From Syntrophomonadaceae bacterium (GTDB taxonomy: Bacteria; Bacillota; Dethiobacteria; DTU022): 7,059 bases of DNA. Position 1 is the first letter of the stretch, and every line of letters starts with the position of its first letter. The position numbers were made by a program, and so were the translations under genes. Positions 5,603-7,059 of the stretch are shown here, one piece after another. The notes beneath the pieces are model-generated. The model saw only the letters and a list, made by a program, of their open reading frames with translations. It searched no databases and had not been told where the DNA came from. The stretch spans positions 1 to 7,059 of the forward strand of contig PWMM01000146.1 in NCBI GenBank assembly GCA_003558195.1. The letters run 5' to 3'.

Positions 5603-6697
5603 ATGAAAAAATTACTGGTCTTCGCTTTGTTTATGATGATGTTGTTTGTAATTGTCGGGTGCGAACCGGCAGAAGATGTTGATGAGCCTGTTGATGTTGA
5701 AGAACCTGTTGATGTTGAGGAACCAGATGAAGTTGTTGTGGAGCCGGGAGTGGAAGAAATCAGGTGGGGAACATCGGCGGTGGGCTCAGCCGGTCATCAA
5801 GCGCTGGTTTCTCTAATGACACTTTTAAACAGGGAAATGCCCGATTACCACATTACTGTACTTCCCACACCAGGTGCTGTTTTTTCCGTTAAAGAGTTCG
5901 CTCAAGATCAGCTGGACGGTTTTTATGGAGCAGATATTGCTTTCTATGAGTATGCACGAGACTCAGATCGTTTTGAAGGCTTTCAGGATGATGTAATTAG
6001 AGAACCAGTTCAAGCTTTCTGGGCTTACCCGATGGAAGTTGGGTTGGCTATTCATGCTGATAATATCGACCAATATCAAGAATGGAGAGACCTGGCCGGT
6101 GAAGCCGTGTTTACTGGCCCTGCCCCCTGGGATGTCAGGATGAACCTGGAGCGAGCTATGGGGATAGTGGAAGTTAATCATGAATACGTGGAGCAGGATT
6201 TAGGTATGGTGAGCAGCGCCCTCGAAGCGGGCCATATTGAAGCATTTATTGTATACACCGCCGCTGAAGCATCTGTAGCACCCTGGATTATTGAGGTGGA
6301 ATTAGCCACGGATATCGCCGTTCTTAATCCCAGCAGTGAAGAAGTGGATTTAATCATTGAAGGTGGAATGGATGTTGTTGAAGTTAGCCCTGACGTTTTT
6401 GAGACTGATGTTCACACCGACACCGTGATGCTTGTTCCCTTCATCTACGGATTTCACCTTGGCCTTGACGTGCCGGAAGAAGATGTCTATGAAATGCTAA
6501 CCATCATTGAAGAATTCTCAGAAGAATTGGTGGCAACGGATTCTTCGTATGCTATTTTGCACGATGATATGGTGGAAATGCAACGCAGAGGGGTTGCTTC
6601 TGCTATAGGTGATGTGGAAGTACATCCAGGTTTAGCAAGGTATTTGCAGGAACACGGAGCCTGGGATGATGCCTGGGATGATAGGATTGCCCAGTAA
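5603..6697 (+). CDS. TAXI family TRAP transporter substrate-binding lipoprotein
   Basis: This 364-residue exported solute receptor starts at ATG 5603, 6 nt after AGGAGGT (5590-5596). The TTG at 5600 is too close to the ribosome site. The signal peptide is MKKLLVFALFMMMLFVIVGC with lipobox VIVGC, so Cys20 should be lipidated and anchor the protein outside the membrane. Residues 22-52 are a strongly acidic linker built from DVEEPV-type repeats. The mature domain has the TAXI signature WGTSAVGSAGH (55-65), then LPTPGAVFSVKEFA (87-100), LDGFYGADIAFYE (104-116), GPAPWD (172-177) and LEAGHIEAFIVYTA (207-220). TAXI receptors deliver organic acids or amino-acid-like solutes to an ion-coupled permease; the ligand here is unknown. 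The matching permease follows after a hairpin. The high Asp/Glu content fits an outer-face protein of a salt- or alkali-tolerant cell, which is inference. Confidence 0.92.
   Translation: MKKLLVFALFMMMLFVIVGCEPAEDVDEPVDVEEPVDVEEPDEVVVEPGVEEIRWGTSAVGSAGHQALVSLMTLLNREMPDYHITVLPTPGAVFSVKEFAQDQLDGFYGADIAFYEYARDSDRFEGFQDDVIREPVQAFWAYPMEVGLAIHADNIDQYQEWRDLAGEAVFTGPAPWDVRMNLERAMGIVEVNHEYVEQDLGMVSSALEAGHIEAFIVYTAAEASVAPWIIEVELATDIAVLNPSSEEVDLIIEGGMDVVEVSPDVFETDVHTDTVMLVPFIYGFHLGLDVPEEDVYEMLTIIEEFSEELVATDSSYAILHDDMVEMQRRGVASAIGDVEVHPGLARYLQEHGAWDDAWDDRIAQ
5672..5725 (+). repeat. three 18-bp in-frame repeats encoding the acidic linker
   Basis: Units at 5690-5707 (GTTGATGTTGAAGAACCT) and 5708-5725 (GTTGATGTTGAGGAACCA) differ at two positions. 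The preceding 18 bases (5672-5689, ending GATGAGCCT) are a more diverged copy. Each unit encodes VDVEEP or a variant. The repeat is in frame within the lipoprotein linker, so unit number can change without breaking the gene. Confidence 0.75.
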
Positions 6698-6723
6698 GGT
6701 TCCATTTAAATGCAGCAACAATT

Positions 6724-6766
6724 GTTTCAGTCGTGGGGGGCGAGTGTGCCTCGCCCCCTTTGAAAC
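6724..6766 (+). promoter_or_regulatory. intercistronic hairpin between TAXI receptor and permease genes
   Basis: GGGGGCGAG (6736-6744) pairs perfectly with CTCGCCCCC (6750-6758) around the loop TGTGC. GTTTCA (6724-6729) also pairs with TGAAAC (6761-6766), giving 15 pairs with an asymmetric internal loop. Only three T follow the GC-rich stem, so full termination is doubtful. The element begins 27 nt after the receptor stop and ends just before the AGGAGGTGAT ribosome site of the permease. It probably stabilises the receptor mRNA or attenuates transcription, making more receptor than permease. An alternative reading is a weak intrinsic terminator. Confidence 0.7.
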
Positions 6767-6781
6767 CAGGAGGTGATTAGA

Positions 6782-7059
6782 ATAGAAAAAAAAGAAATCG
6801 ACTTTTCAAAAAAAATACGTACTGATGCTGTAGTATCAAAATGGGTAAATGTCATCTATTTTATTTTTTCTGGATTCTTTTTCCTGTACTTGTTTAGGTA
6901 TTACATGACTGGAACCGGGGGACCTACCCTTTTGGCGGTAACTATGGTCCCCATGGCCTATGCGGTGGTAACACTCGACCTGTTAAGAAAAAACAAGCTA
7001 TATCCCGGTTTAAGCCTGGTAGCTAACTACATTATTGCCGCGGTATATGTTCTTCTATC
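6782..7059 (+). CDS. TRAP transporter permease subunit, N-terminal part (continues past window)
   Basis: The frame is open from 6764 to the window end and has hydrophobic segments expected of a TRAP membrane subunit: WVNVIYFIFSGFFFLYLF, PTLLAVTMVPMAYAVVTL and PGLSLVANYIIAAVYVLL. TAXI receptors are normally paired with a single permease in which the small (DctQ-like) and large (DctM-like) membrane subunits are fused, so this is likely that protein, truncated by the window. The N-terminus is short and charged (EKKEIDFSKKIRTDAVVSK), as expected on the cytoplasmic side. The start is odd: AGGAGGT (6768-6774) is spaced 7 nt from ATA 6782, exactly where ATG would be expected. GTG 6773 and ATT 6776 are in frame but overlap the ribosome site, and the next in-frame ATG is at about 6905, inside the domain. 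It is translated after the receptor gene in the same operon. Confidence 0.8.
   Translation, partial: MEKKEIDFSKKIRTDAVVSKWVNVIYFIFSGFFFLYLFRYYMTGTGGPTLLAVTMVPMAYAVVTLDLLRKNKLYPGLSLVANYIIAAVYVLL

Overview
The window looks like part of a low-to-moderate-GC Firmicutes chromosome, probably an anaerobic, possibly salt- or alkali-tolerant clostridium-like lineage. The grounds are strong AGGAGG-type ribosome binding sites, use of TTG as a start codon, a consensus sigma-A promoter, long AT-rich intergenic stretches, a Gram-positive-style lipoprotein signal, and a very acidic exported protein. The species cannot be named from this sequence.

Layout, left to right, all genes on the + strand. (1) 3-134: the last 43 codons of a CutA-like divalent-cation tolerance protein. 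(2) 196-825: a small serine alpha/beta hydrolase. (3) 885-2258: a two-domain protein joining a PLP fold-type II (threonine-synthase-like) domain to a C-terminal GNAT acetyltransferase domain. Its PLP domain has lost the Schiff-base lysine and the other cofactor motifs, so it looks like a pseudoenzyme. (4) 2483-3013: an unrecognised 176-residue soluble protein. (5) 3014-3727: about 700 bp without a convincing gene. It holds a tiny MORN-like remnant, a GC-richer hairpin-prone block and a possible terminator. (6) 3728-5044: rmuC, a membrane-anchored coiled-coil protein with an RmuC nuclease-like domain. (7) 5045-5602: a long non-coding stretch with a near-consensus sigma-A promoter and a 17-bp long-range stem, i.e. 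a long structured leader. (8) 5603-6697: a TAXI-family TRAP transporter substrate-binding lipoprotein. (9) 6782-7059 and beyond: the start of the matching TRAP membrane permease, apparently initiated at a non-standard ATA codon.

The last two genes form an evident transport operon: the lipoprotein captures an organic-acid-type solute outside the membrane and hands it to an ion-coupled permease. A 15-bp hairpin between them probably sets their relative expression. The hydrolase and the PLP-GNAT fusion are close enough (59 bp) to be co-transcribed. rmuC and the 176-residue protein appear to be single-gene units.

The observations most worth following up are the cofactor-less PLP domain fused to an acetyltransferase, the structured leader before the TAXI operon, and the ATA start of the permease. 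No CRISPR array, tRNA, rRNA, insertion sequence or defence system was seen.
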